Origin: Agilicoccus flavus
GTDB lineage: Bacteria > Actinomycetota > Actinomycetes > Actinomycetales > Dermatophilaceae
Direction of reading: 5' to 3'
NCBI RefSeq assembly: GCF_014857905.1
Contig: NZ_JACYXE010000009.1
Location: forward strand, 124,001 to 188,000
DNA: 64,000 nt
This document shows, in pieces, positions 1-7,594 of this stretch. The stretch's first letter is position 1. Each line of letters begins with the position of its first letter. Both the position numbers and the translations under genes were made by a program. The notes below the pieces were generated by a model. It ran no database searches and was not told the DNA's origin. It was given only the letters and a program-made list of their open reading frames with translations.

Positions 1-528
1 GGCCGCGACCCCCGCCGCGGCCGGGGTCGCGAGGAGGATGAACATCGTCGAGTTGGGCGGCAGCGACACCCCGAGCCCGGAGTTGCCGGCGACGAGGGTC
101 GCGGCCCGGGTGCTCGACCACCCGTTCTCCTTCATCCACGGGATGGTCACCGACCCGACCGTGGCCGCGTTGCCGGCCGTCGACCCGGCCACGAGGCCGA
201 TGGCCGCCGAGCCGGCCGTCGACACGTAGGCCGCGCCGCCGCGCACCCGGCCGAACAGGGAGTTGAGGATGCCGATGAGGCGCTCGATGAGCCCGGTCGC
301 CGACACGACGGCGCCCATGAACACGAAGGCCATGCCGGCGAACGTCACGTCGTTGTCGACCGCGTCGCGGACGCCGGCCCACAAGAGGCCGGGGGCGTCG
401 GCTCCCCCGACCAGCGACGTCGCGACGAGGGCGACGAGGAGCGCCTCGGAGATCGGCCGCTTGAGCGGGACGTTCATCACCACGGTGACGGCGATGAACA
501 CGAGGAGGGCGACGATGCCCACGGTCAC
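1..528 (-). CDS. TRAP transporter large permease (DctM-like), 3' end cut by the window edge
   Basis: Membrane permease subunit of a tripartite ATP-independent periplasmic transporter, the class that imports C4-dicarboxylates and other organic acids with a binding protein. The reverse strand is open from position 1 and encodes a hydrophobic protein. It starts with a transmembrane helix, then a DctM-like core containing GRVRGGAAYVSTAGSAA and GNSGLGVSLPPNS, which match the conserved loop and re-entrant region of the family. The C-terminal part lies outside the window. No ATG is in frame. The most likely starts are GTG at 528 or GTG at 522, preceded by GGAAG. The family assignment rests on the pattern of Gly/Ser/Pro motifs; the substrate cannot be told. 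The binding protein and small permease would be expected nearby but are not in the window. Confidence 0.7.
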   Translation of the reverse strand, partial: MTVGIVALLVFIAVTVVMNVPLKRPISEALLVALVATSLVGGADAPGLLWAGVRDAVDNDVTFAGMAFVFMGAVVSATGLIERLIGILNSLFGRVRGGAAYVSTAGSAAIGLVAGSTAGNAATVGSVTIPWMKENGWSSTRAATLVAGNSGLGVSLPPNSTMFILLATPAAAGVAA

Positions 529-634
529 CAGCTTCCGGTGGTCGGGGCCGGGGCGGCGAGCGCGCCCCGGTGCGGACCCACCCGAGGCTAGCGACGCCCC
601 GGCCGCGACGGGGCATCCCGCTCTTCCCGATCGC

Positions 635-1054
635 TCACCCGTCGCGCAGCGACCGGCGGGAGGTCCGCCACGCGCGCCACGCCCCGGTGCACCAGAGGGC
701 CCACACCACGAGGACCGGCTGACCGAGGAGGCGCAGGCCGCGGGCGAGGTCGGAATCGAGGCCGAAGGCGTCGGTGCGGGTGAGGAACTGGGAGACGTTG
801 CCGGGGAAGACCGCGACGAAGAACGCGGCGGCCACCCACCCGAGCGTGACGCGGCGCCGCACCCAGAGCATCAGGGCCAGGCCGAGGCCGATCTCGACGC
901 CGCCGGAGGCGAGGACGACGGCGTCGGGGTCGAGCGGGATCCACGTCGGCACCTGCGCCTGGAACTCCCGCCGGGCGTACGTCAGGTGCCCGACGCCGGC
1001 CAAGGCGAGGAACCCGCCGAGGAGGACACGGCCGAGGGTGCGGGGAAGGCTCAT
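635..1054 (-). CDS. DoxX-like small membrane protein
   Basis: Protein of 139 residues with about four hydrophobic helices. The first, near residues 6-22 (LGRVLLGGFLALAGVGHLTY), carries the early Gly-His typical of DoxX/DoxD-like and YphA-type membrane proteins. Known relatives are often linked to redox or thiol chemistry, but the function here is unknown. The start at 1054 is chosen because GGGAGGAGG lies just upstream. An in-frame upstream extension reading to 1204 is rich in Arg and Pro and looks non-coding. The neighbours on the same strand are a TRAP permease and a reductase, with no evident shared pathway. Confidence 0.7.
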   Translation of the reverse strand: MSLPRTLGRVLLGGFLALAGVGHLTYARREFQAQVPTWIPLDPDAVVLASGGVEIGLGLALMLWVRRRVTLGWVAAAFFVAVFPGNVSQFLTRTDAFGLDSDLARGLRLLGQPVLVVWALWCTGAWRAWRTSRRSLRDG

Positions 1055-1055
1055 G

Positions 1056-1244
1056 CGCCCCAGCCTCCTCCCGCGCGGATCCGGGACGTGACCCCGCCCC
1101 CTCCGCGCCGGCGACGGCGCACCCGCCGGAGGGCCCGGCGGGTGGACGACGCCGACCGGGCTCGGCCGTGCCGCCCGAACGGCATGGCCCGCCCCGACCG
1201 GCATGGTCCACGTCGTGGGAGCCGGTCGCCGGCGGCGGGCCGCG
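1056..1244. other. Intergenic stretch with a 19-nt tandem motif
   Basis: Non-coding gap between two minus-strand genes. Near 1177-1210 it holds two tandem units, GAACGGCATGGCCC and GACCGGCATGGTCC, 19 bases apart. On the opposite strand the core reads CATGCCGTTCG/CATGCCGGTCG, and similar cores recur near 62.8-62.97 kb. No terminator with a clear hairpin and T-run was seen. Confidence 0.35.
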
Positions 1245-2321
1245 TCAGGGGATGATCCGCGCGCGGCGGTAGGCCTCGACGTGGGACGCGAAGCTGTCCG
1301 GCGTGGAACGGAAGCCGAGGAAGCCGGCCTGCCGGCTCTTCGTCATGTCGGTGAGGCATTCGAGGTCGCGCCCGAGGTCGCTGTCCGTGTGCCACCAGGA
1401 CGCGAGGCGGTCGACGTCGGGCTCGGCGAGGTCGTACCGGGCGGCGATCTCCCGCCACGCCTCGGCGGCGTGCCCCATGCGCCCCTCGAGCGGCTGGGGT
1501 TCGCCCTGGAACCCGACCGGTTCGACGTCGAAGAGCTCGGCGATCCGCGGCCACAGCCACCGCCAGCGGAAGACGTCGCCGTTGGCGACGTTGAACGCCT
1601 CGTCGGCGCCGGCCGGCGAGGTCGCCGCCCACACCATCTGCTCGGCGAGCAGCCCGGCGTCGGTGACGTCGGTGAGGCCGTTCCACTGGGTCGCCGAACC
1701 GGGGAAGACGAAGGGGGCGCCGGTCTCGCGGCAGAGGGTGGCGTACACGGACAGGGTCAGGGCCATGTTCATCGCGTTGCCGGTCGCGAACCCGAAGACC
1801 GTGTGGGCCCGGTGCACGCTCCACGTGGCGCCCAGGCGGGCGGCGCCGGCGAACAGCGCGTCCTCCTGCGCGTAGTAGAAGTTCGGCGAGTCCAGCCGCG
1901 GCTCGTCCTCGTGGAAGGGGGTCTCGGCCGCGACCTGGGTGCCGTAGTCCTCGAACGGGCCGAGGTAGTGCTTGAGCCCGGTCATCAGCGCGACGTGTCG
2001 CACCGAACCGTGCGGCGCGAGCGCGTCGAGGACGTTGCGGACGATGGCCCCGTTGACCTCGATGTTCTCGGCCTCCGTGTCGCGCTTCTGCCACGCCGTG
2101 ATGAACACGGCCTGCGGCGCGACGTCGGCGAGGGCGGCCCGCAGCGAGTCGGCGTCGAGCAGGTCGGCCCGCACGGGGAGAACGTCGGGGTCGGCGAGCG
2201 TCGAGCGCCGCGACAGTCCGTACGTCGTCCAGCCCCGCTCGCACAGTTCGCGGCAGACGGTCTGGCCGGAGATGCCGGTCGCGCCGACGACGAGCGCGGT
2301 TCCGGGTGAGTTCGAGTCCAT
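1245..2321 (-). CDS. SDR-family NAD(P)-dependent reductase of the PRISE type
   Basis: Predicted 358-residue atypical short-chain dehydrogenase. The N-terminus ALVVGATGISGQTVCREL is a Rossmann nucleotide-binding motif. The segment around residue 180 (FYYAQEDALF) fits the Tyr-containing active-site block of PRISE enzymes (progesterone 5-beta-reductase/iridoid-synthase-like), which reduce activated C=C bonds. Family knowledge suggests an enone substrate, but the natural substrate is unknown. The start at 2321 has GAAGGA seven bases upstream. The frame stays open further upstream, but that stretch is Arg/Ser-rich and unlike the rest. No operon partner is evident; the DoxX-like gene follows after about 190 bases. 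Confidence 0.75.
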   Translation of the reverse strand: MDSNSPGTALVVGATGISGQTVCRELCERGWTTYGLSRRSTLADPDVLPVRADLLDADSLRAALADVAPQAVFITAWQKRDTEAENIEVNGAIVRNVLDALAPHGSVRHVALMTGLKHYLGPFEDYGTQVAAETPFHEDEPRLDSPNFYYAQEDALFAGAARLGATWSVHRAHTVFGFATGNAMNMALTLSVYATLCRETGAPFVFPGSATQWNGLTDVTDAGLLAEQMVWAATSPAGADEAFNVANGDVFRWRWLWPRIAELFDVEPVGFQGEPQPLEGRMGHAAEAWREIAARYDLAEPDVDRLASWWHTDSDLGRDLECLTDMTKSRQAGFLGFRSTPDSFASHVEAYRRARIIP

Positions 2322-2609
2322 GCGCGATCCTTCGGAGGTCGACGTCAGGGGAATCGTCCGGTTCCACCCGGACCGGGACGACGATACGGACGTCGATCCG
2401 TTGCGGGCGCCGCAGGGGCGGCGTGCCGCTGCCGTGCGCGGGAAGCGGCCGCGGCGGTAGGGTCCGGTCACCACCGACCAGTTCGCCATCACCACGTCGA
2501 CGAGCGCGGTCGCATAGAGCATGTCGAGGCACCAGCCGACAACGCTCGATCGACGGCCGGGCGCTGTCGTCATCGCCTTGTCATGCCGCGCGGGGTGCGA
2601 GCGACCGAT

Positions 2610-2690
2610 CTAGCCGGTGCGGGACAGCTCGTGCTCGACAGCTCGGCGAATCCAGGCCACGTCCTACTCTGCTGCGAGCCGCGGAGCCGA
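2610..2690 (-). pseudogene. Degraded copy of the ribbon-helix-helix antitoxin gene
   Basis: Read on the minus strand, the stretch ending at the TAG at 2610-2612 encodes VAWIRRAVEHELSRTG. This is nearly identical to the C-terminus of the intact antitoxin 320 bases away (SAWIRRAVEHELSRSA). Upstream of it an in-frame TAG (2664-2666) interrupts the reading, preceded by LAAE, which resembles RAAE of the intact protein. The remnant is therefore a truncated and mutated paralogue. No N-terminal half or toxin half is recognisable in 2690-2920, which otherwise holds no supportable gene. Confidence 0.7.
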
Positions 2691-2925
2691 CGTGGTGACG
2701 TCGGAATGCACGCCTATTCCTGTAGACGAGTCGGTCTACCGGGGCTTGCCCAGCAGAAGCACCCCCGGCCATCCGCTCGCCCAGCTCGTTGTCACTCGTC
2801 ACGAAGCGCACCTCCGTTTTGTGCGAACCCCGATTGCACATCAGTACATCGCCGAGGACGGTCTTTCAGCAACGGCAAAGCATCATCGAACAGGCGCTCA
2901 TGCCGCGCGTCGGACGTCAGAAGTT

Positions 2926-3171
2926 TTAGGCGGAGCGGGACAGCTCGTGCTCGACGGCTCGCCGGATCCACGCCGAGACCGAGCGGTCGTCGGCCTCCGC
3001 CGCTCGCTTGACGTCCTCGAGCAGGTCGGCCGGGAATCGCACGGGCACGGGCGTGCTCAGCGGGCTCTTCCGGCGGCGGGCGGGGCCCTGGGGCTCCTGG
3101 TTGGCCGGGTCGGCGTAGAACTCGTGCTCCTGCTCGGGAGTCATCTCACGGTGGTTCTGGTCAGCACTCAT
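2926..3171 (-). CDS. Ribbon-helix-helix antitoxin, BrnA-like
   Basis: Protein of 81 residues. The N-terminal half is acidic and Pro-rich with a GPARRRKSP segment. The C-terminal half, TPVPVRFPADLLEDVKRAA then SVSAWIRRAVEHEL, is a ribbon-helix-helix DNA-binding fold: one beta strand and two helices. Such proteins neutralise a partner toxin and repress their own promoter. The gene overlaps the end of the upstream toxin-like gene by 11 bases, so the two are probably co-translated. A broken second copy of its C-terminus lies downstream. The BrnA assignment rests on the partner and the fold, not on a full-length match. Confidence 0.75.
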   Translation of the reverse strand: MSADQNHREMTPEQEHEFYADPANQEPQGPARRRKSPLSTPVPVRFPADLLEDVKRAAEADDRSVSAWIRRAVEHELSRSA

Positions 3172-3475
3172 CTCGGTCCCCTCGGTAGGTGGCGGCGAGG
3201 CCCGAAGATGCCTCGTAGCAGCCGATCGGTCGGCATGCGCTCGGGTCGCCCGAGCGTGATGGGGCCAGTGGGACGAGGAGCACTCGCCCGCCGACCTCGG
3301 CGAGCATCAACCAGTCGGCAGGTGGCTTGGCCGGGTAGAACAGCGGATCGCTGCTCCACACGTCCATCACGTCCTCCAACCCAAGGTGCGGATGCTTGAA
3401 CAGATGAGCTGCTTGCGTGTCGATCTCGAAGGGCTCGTTGTCATCGAGCGCGTCAAGGTCGAACGGTTCGCTCAT
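3161..3475 (-). CDS. BrnT-like toxin
   Basis: Protein of 104 residues, first gene of a two-gene unit with the ribbon-helix-helix antitoxin. The layout HLFKHPHLGLEDVMDVW, then DPLFYP, then GRVLLVPLA, then a final conserved Tyr/Arg segment (YEASSGLAATYRG) follows the BrnT ribonuclease-toxin pattern, in which a His-containing N-terminal helix and two beta strands form an RNase fold. The toxin-first order is also the BrnTA order. The coding region is less GC-rich than the neighbouring housekeeping genes, consistent with acquisition by transfer. If it is not BrnT, it is still a small partner of a transcriptional antitoxin. Confidence 0.65.
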   Translation of the reverse strand: MSEPFDLDALDDNEPFEIDTQAAHLFKHPHLGLEDVMDVWSSDPLFYPAKPPADWLMLAEVGGRVLLVPLAPSRSGDPSACRPIGCYEASSGLAATYRGDRDEC

Positions 3476-3483
3476 GCTGCCGA

Positions 3484-3504
3484 GTGTATACCAAGCGACT
3501 ACAC
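3484..3504 (-). promoter_or_regulatory. Inverted repeat and -10 region upstream of the BrnT-like gene
   Basis: GTGTA and TACAC arms flank an 11-base spacer, eight bases before the toxin start. On the minus strand the right-hand part reads GGTATACAC, which contains a TATACA -10-like hexamer. A palindrome overlapping the -10 is where a ribbon-helix-helix antitoxin would autorepress. This is inferred from position and symmetry only. Confidence 0.4.
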
Positions 3505-3851
3505 ACGCTCAGGTCGCATTGAGGGCGGAACGCCCCATTCTGCCGCGGGGCGGTCGTGCCGATGACCGGAGGCCGTCGCCCTAGGTGGTCGATAGGAGAC
3601 GGCGATGTGGCCCGCCCTTGAGGGCCTAGGGTCCGAGCACCTACCCGCGTCCGTGGTCCGGGGCCCACGTCGGTGCTCCGCGAGGCAAGCCCCTTGTATG
3701 ACGCAGCGTGACGAGATGCTCCTGGCAGAGATCATCGACGCGCAGCCTGAAGCAAGGCGCAGCGCTCTCGCCCGGTACGGTTTCCGAGCAGTAAGCGGAC
3801 CCGGATGCCTCGAAACACCCGGCCCAGGTGAGGCATCTACACGGTTCGGAG
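3505..3851. other. Gene-poor stretch between tRNA-Thr and the toxin-antitoxin pair
   Basis: About 350 bases without a convincing gene. A short plus-strand open stretch from 3699 reads MTQRDEMLLAEIIDAQPEAR before an early stop; it looks protein-like but has no good ribosome site and no recognisable family. The region starts exactly at the 3' end of tRNA-Thr, a usual integration target, and may be the remains of an element. Confidence 0.3.
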
Positions 3852-3924
3852 AGCTGGAGAAGGGACTCGAACCCTCAACCACCTGTTTACAAGACAGGTG
3901 CGCTACCGATTGCGCCACTCCAGC
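3852..3924 (-). tRNA. tRNA-Thr (anticodon TGT)
   Basis: A 73-nt cloverleaf is readable on the minus strand. The acceptor stem GCTGGAG pairs with CTCCAGC, the D stem is GCGC/GCGC, the anticodon stem CCTGT/ACAGG encloses loop CTTGTAA (anticodon TGT, reading ACA), and the T arm is GAGGG-TTCGAGT-CCCTT with one G-T pair. The discriminator base is T. CCA is not encoded. Its 3' end faces the small accessory patch at 2.6-3.8 kb. Confidence 0.95.
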
Positions 3925-4029
3925 GGGCCCGCCGGGAGCGGCGGGCGGCCACCCCGGCGAGCCGGGGCGGGGTCCATCTTCGCACGCGGCGCGGGGCCGG
4001 GGCCGGACCGGCGGACGCGTCGCCGCACG

Positions 4030-4067
4030 CCGAACGGCCCGGCCCCACAGGGGGCCGAGCCGTTCGG
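4030..4067 (-). terminator. Hairpin terminator after the rpf-like gene
   Basis: CCGAACGGC and GGCCCC are mirrored by GGGGCC and GCCGTTCGG around a short ACAG-like loop. It lies 25 bases beyond the rpf stop codon. The T-run is weak, as is common in high-GC actinobacteria. Confidence 0.65.
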
Positions 4068-4091
4068 TGTACCGAGCCGACGGGGACGGAC

Positions 4092-4724
4092 TCAGATGAA
4101 GCGCTTCGCCTTGACGAGCGTCGAGGCGGAGAAGGAGCGCTTGCCGGTCAGCTGGAGGCCGAGGGCGCGCTCGGTCTTGCGGACGGTCTCCGGGCCGACG
4201 ATGCCGTCGACGCGGGCGCCGACCTTGCGCTGCAGCTCCTTGACGGAACCGCGCGACATGGCGGTGGAGGCGTTCGAGGTGGACTTGCGAGCGGTCGAGC
4301 GCGACGCGGTGATGTTGCCGCCGGCCGAGCCGAGGCCGTTGGCGCGCGTGAGGCCCGCCTTCTTGCTGCAGACCGGCCAGGCGCCCGGGCCCTGCTGGCG
4401 CAGGAGCTGCTGGGCGGCGGCGATCTGCTGACCCTTGCTCGCACGGTGCGGGAGGCTCGCGTAGCGGGTGCCGCCCGCGGCGCGCCAGCTGCTCGCCGAG
4501 AACTGGAGGCCGCCGTAGTAGCCGTTGCCGGTCGCGATGGACCAGTTGCCGCCGCTCTCGCAGGCCGCGACGCGGTCCCAGACGCCACCGGCCGCGGAGG
4601 CGGTCGGGGCGGTCGCGAGGCCGGCGGCGATGGTGGCTCCTCCGGCGACGGCCACGCCCATGGCGCGCAGACCGGTGGTGGACGACGACGTGCGGGCAGG
4701 GCGGTGCGTACCGATGTAACGCAT
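4092..4724 (-). CDS. Resuscitation-promoting factor-like transglycosylase
   Basis: Exported peptidoglycan-cleaving enzyme of 210 residues. A signal peptide (about residues 1-45, ending TASA-A) is followed by the Rpf/transglycosylase domain at about 48-122. The catalytic Glu is E56 in VAACESGGNW, and C54 and C119 fit the conserved disulfide. The motif GYYGGLQFSASSW is diagnostic of the family. The C-terminal 50 residues (ELQRKVGARVDGIVGPETV) resemble a peptidoglycan-binding repeat. Rpf enzymes remodel the wall during growth resumption or spore germination. Expression is very likely controlled by the c-di-AMP riboswitch immediately upstream. The gene is monocistronic with its own terminator. 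Confidence 0.92.
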   Translation of the reverse strand: MRYIGTHRPARTSSSTTGLRAMGVAVAGGATIAAGLATAPTASAAGGVWDRVAACESGGNWSIATGNGYYGGLQFSASSWRAAGGTRYASLPHRASKGQQIAAAQQLLRQQGPGAWPVCSKKAGLTRANGLGSAGGNITASRSTARKSTSNASTAMSRGSVKELQRKVGARVDGIVGPETVRKTERALGLQLTGKRSFSASTLVKAKRFI

Positions 4725-4749
4725 GCGGGGAAATGTCCTCTCCTGACGA

Positions 4750-4937
4750 GCGCCTGAGGGGTTAGCTGTCGGGTTCGGGCGTCAGGTGCCCGGTCGGCGT
4801 CGCCGACTTCACCCCCAGACCGACGGGCGCGGCGTACCGCGACCTCCGGCCACGGCCGCCGAGGCGGCCAGTGGGTCCCCCACCTTCGTCTGCCCGGGGC
4901 GATGCCCGGCGGGGTGTCCGGCGACGAAGTTAGGCGC
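4750..4937 (-). ncRNA. ydaO/yuaA-type cyclic di-AMP riboswitch
   Basis: The minus-strand leader of the rpf-like gene contains the conserved ydaO blocks in order: GGTGGGGGACCC, then GGGGTGAAGTCGGCG, then CCCGAACCCGACAGCTAACC. The ends pair as a closing stem, GCGCCT at the 5' end with AGGCGC at the 3' end, giving a 188-nt aptamer. The 3' end lies 25 bases before the start codon. In actinobacteria this class binds cyclic di-AMP and usually turns off cell-wall hydrolase genes. No alternative terminator is obvious, so the expression platform is undetermined. Confidence 0.92.
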
Positions 4938-5237
4938 TGCGGACACGCATGCTGATGGATGTGTATGCAGTTGTGCAGGCCCCCGAGGACAGGAATCCTG
5001 TCGGCCAGACCTGACGGACTCTAGAGCAGACCCGGCGAGGAGTGAACCCGAACGGTCACTTTTGCGCATCGTTTCGGTCACGCGGGAGTCAAGGTCTCTT
5101 CCCGATTCGTCCATGTCGAGGACGACCTGAGCCGTCCGCGCGGCCGATCCCGCGGGTCCGATCCGCTCGTCGAAACGTGGTTCGGCGCGCATCTATCGGC
5201 GGGACCCAGCTCGCGCAAGAGGCGCCGTCCGGGCCGC
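4938..5237. other. Upstream region of the rpf riboswitch; no gene seen
   Basis: About 300 non-coding bases between the kinase stop and the riboswitch. It should hold the rpf promoter, but no confident -35/-10 pair was identified. Open frames here lack ribosome sites and family features. Confidence 0.4.
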
Positions 5238-7334
5238 TCACCAGGGCAGACGCCACACCTCGGTCGGCGAACCCACCATCGGCCACCAACTCGGGTCGAT
5301 GGCCGTGCCCTGCGTGCGGACGCCGAGGACGGCCGCCGCGATGAGCAGGAGGGCGGCCACGGACCACGGCGTCCACGGTCCGGGTGTGAGGCCCGTCACG
5401 ACGAGCCTCGAACCGGTCCGCACCCCGCCTCCGCCCGGACCCCACCAGGCGAAGAGCAGCGCCACGGCGGCGGCCACCGCGAGCGGGCCCTCGCTCAGCG
5501 GTCCGATGTCGACACCTCCGGCGGCCTGCAGGGCGAACTCGGCGGCGAACAGGGCGGGCACGACGACGAGCGCCTGCACGGCCGCGAGGAGCAGCGTCGT
5601 CACCGCAGCGCCGAGCAGGCGCAGCGGGGACGCGGCGGCTGCGCGGACGACGTCGCCCGCCACGGCGCGGCCGCGCTCGAGGCGCCGCAGGTGGACGGAC
5701 CGCGCCGAGTCGCCGACGGTGCGCGCGAGCGCTCCCCAACCCAGCGCCGCGATGAGCGTCAGCAGCGGGAACGACGCCGCGGCGGCAACGGTGAGCAGCG
5801 CGCCGGCGGCGAGCACCGGCCGCGAGCGACGGCGCCGCGACGGCCCGGGCGGCCGCTGACCCGGGACCGACCCCACGACGTGGCTGCCGCCGGCCGCTGG
5901 TCCGGCGGACCCGGGAGGGCCGTCCGGCCACCCCCGGCCCGGGCCGTGGGGATCGACCGGGGCAGGGGTGGACTCACGCCCGACGACCGAGGTGGGGGCT
6001 CCGCCGAAGGCCTGCACGGGGGCGGCGGGGTCCCGGAAGCGGGCGTACGCCCACCCCGGCCGCGGCTCGGGCGCGGGGACGGCGGGCATCGTGCGCGTCG
6101 AGACGACCGGTGCGGCGGTCGTCGGGGGCGAGACCACGGGCTGCGGACGGGTCCCCCCGTCACCGTGGGGCGCGCGCGATCCGTCGTCGCCGCGAACCGG
6201 AGCGCCGGGGTCCCGGCTCGACCGCTCCCGGGCGTCGCGCCCGTGGGCGCGGAACCACCCCGTCCGGCCGACCCGGTCGCGATGGCCGGTGGGGGCCGGG
6301 GAGGGCGGCCGCGGCCCGGGGCGCGGCGTCGCGACTGTGAACACCCGGGTGGGCGCCGCGTCGGACGGGTCGCCGGGCGCCCCCTCGGACCCGTCGGGTC
6401 CGGGCCGGCGCCCCGAGAAGTCTCCGCGCGCGCCGGCCTCGAGTCGGTCGAGGCGGGCGACGATCTCGTCGTGCGCGGGCCGCAGGTGCGCCTGCGGGTC
6501 GAGGGCCGCGCGCAGCAGGCCCGCGAGGATCGGGTCGACGCCCGCGAGGTCCACCTCGCCGCGCGCCACGCGGTGGTAGACGGCCCCGACCGGCCCGCGC
6601 CCGAACGGCAGCCGGCCGGTCGCCGCGAACGCGATCGTCGCGGCCCAGCCCCACCAGTCGGTCGCGAGGCCGACCTCGGTGGCGTCGTCGTCGAGGAGCT
6701 CGGGGGCGAGGAAGCCGGGGGTTCCCATGACGAGGCCCGTGCGCGTGAGCCGGGACTCGTCGGCGATGTGGGCGATCCCGAAGTCGATGACGACGGGGGC
6801 GGCGTCGCGGACGAGGACGTTGCTCGGCTTGAGGTCACGGTGCACGACGCCGGCCGCGTGGATCGCGTCGAGGGCCGTGGCCAGCGCCCGGGCGAAGACG
6901 AGGAGCTCGGTGCCGCGGAGGGGTCCGCGTTCCGTGATCCACTCGTCGAGGGGACGGCCGCGGACGTACTGGGTGACAAGGAACGGGCGCTCCCCGTCGA
7001 GATCCGCGTCGACGACGCCCGCCACCCCCGGGTGGCGCACCCGGCTGAGCGACGCGAACTCCCGCCCCAGCCGCTCGCGGGCGGCGGGATCGCCGGCCAC
7101 GTGGTCGCGCAACACCTTGACGGCCACCGCGCGCCCGTTGCCGTCGACGGCGAGGTGGACGACGCCCATGCCGCCCTCCCCGATGCGCTCGACGAGACGG
7201 TAGGTACCGAGGCGCACCTCGTCGGGCCGACCTGACGACGGGGTCGACGACGAGGACGACGGCGCGGACGACGAGGGCAGGGCGTCACTGCGCCGGACGC
7301 CCCGCCCGGGCGTCACGAAACCTGACGTCGTCAC
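5238..7334 (-). CDS. Membrane-anchored serine/threonine protein kinase
   Basis: Hanks-type kinase of 698 residues. The N-terminal 40 residues are Ser-rich. The kinase domain spans about 44-300 with P-loop GEGGMGVV (52-59), ATP Lys K73, catalytic HRDLKPSN (H165-D167) and DFG (D184), then GTPGFLAPE in the activation segment, so it should be active. A Pro/Arg-rich linker of about 200 residues follows. The C-terminal 180 residues contain several hydrophobic segments rather than one helix and a PASTA or sensor domain. The domain faces the cytoplasm. It stands alone, divergent from otsA by 260 bases. The trigger and substrates are unknown. Confidence 0.9.
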   Translation of the reverse strand: MTTSGFVTPGRGVRRSDALPSSSAPSSSSSTPSSGRPDEVRLGTYRLVERIGEGGMGVVHLAVDGNGRAVAVKVLRDHVAGDPAARERLGREFASLSRVRHPGVAGVVDADLDGERPFLVTQYVRGRPLDEWITERGPLRGTELLVFARALATALDAIHAAGVVHRDLKPSNVLVRDAAPVVIDFGIAHIADESRLTRTGLVMGTPGFLAPELLDDDATEVGLATDWWGWAATIAFAATGRLPFGRGPVGAVYHRVARGEVDLAGVDPILAGLLRAALDPQAHLRPAHDEIVARLDRLEAGARGDFSGRRPGPDGSEGAPGDPSDAAPTRVFTVATPRPGPRPPSPAPTGHRDRVGRTGWFRAHGRDARERSSRDPGAPVRGDDGSRAPHGDGGTRPQPVVSPPTTAAPVVSTRTMPAVPAPEPRPGWAYARFRDPAAPVQAFGGAPTSVVGRESTPAPVDPHGPGRGWPDGPPGSAGPAAGGSHVVGSVPGQRPPGPSRRRRSRPVLAAGALLTVAAAASFPLLTLIAALGWGALARTVGDSARSVHLRRLERGRAVAGDVVRAAAASPLRLLGAAVTTLLLAAVQALVVVPALFAAEFALQAAGGVDIGPLSEGPLAVAAAVALLFAWWGPGGGGVRTGSRLVVTGLTPGPWTPWSVAALLLIAAAVLGVRTQGTAIDPSWWPMVGSPTEVWRLPW

Positions 7335-7594
7335 GTGTCGTCCTCCCTCGCAGGCGGCGCCGGCCGCGGATGGTCAGCGCTCGACCGGCGCCGGATCGAG
7401 GCCGGGGCCCACGACCCGGGCCACTCCTGTCCCGACCATAGCGGCCGACCCCGAACCGTTCCTGGACGCCGGGCCGGAGGCCGGTCGAGCGTCCCGGGGG
7501 AGGCCGCCGACCTGGGCGGTCACCGAGCGGGCGTGACGACGTGGCCCTAGGATCGGAGCGGCCGAAACCCTCTCGAGGAGATGAGTCGTCCCAG

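Noticed and set aside
2617-3399. Plus-strand open frame over the toxin-antitoxin pair
   Set aside because: Opposite to the coherent BrnT/BrnA-like genes and low in recognisable structure.
3699-3810. Protein-like fragment MTQRDEMLLAEIIDAQ near tRNA-Thr
   Set aside because: No ribosome site, no family and a very short plausible extent; kept only as a comment on the accessory patch.
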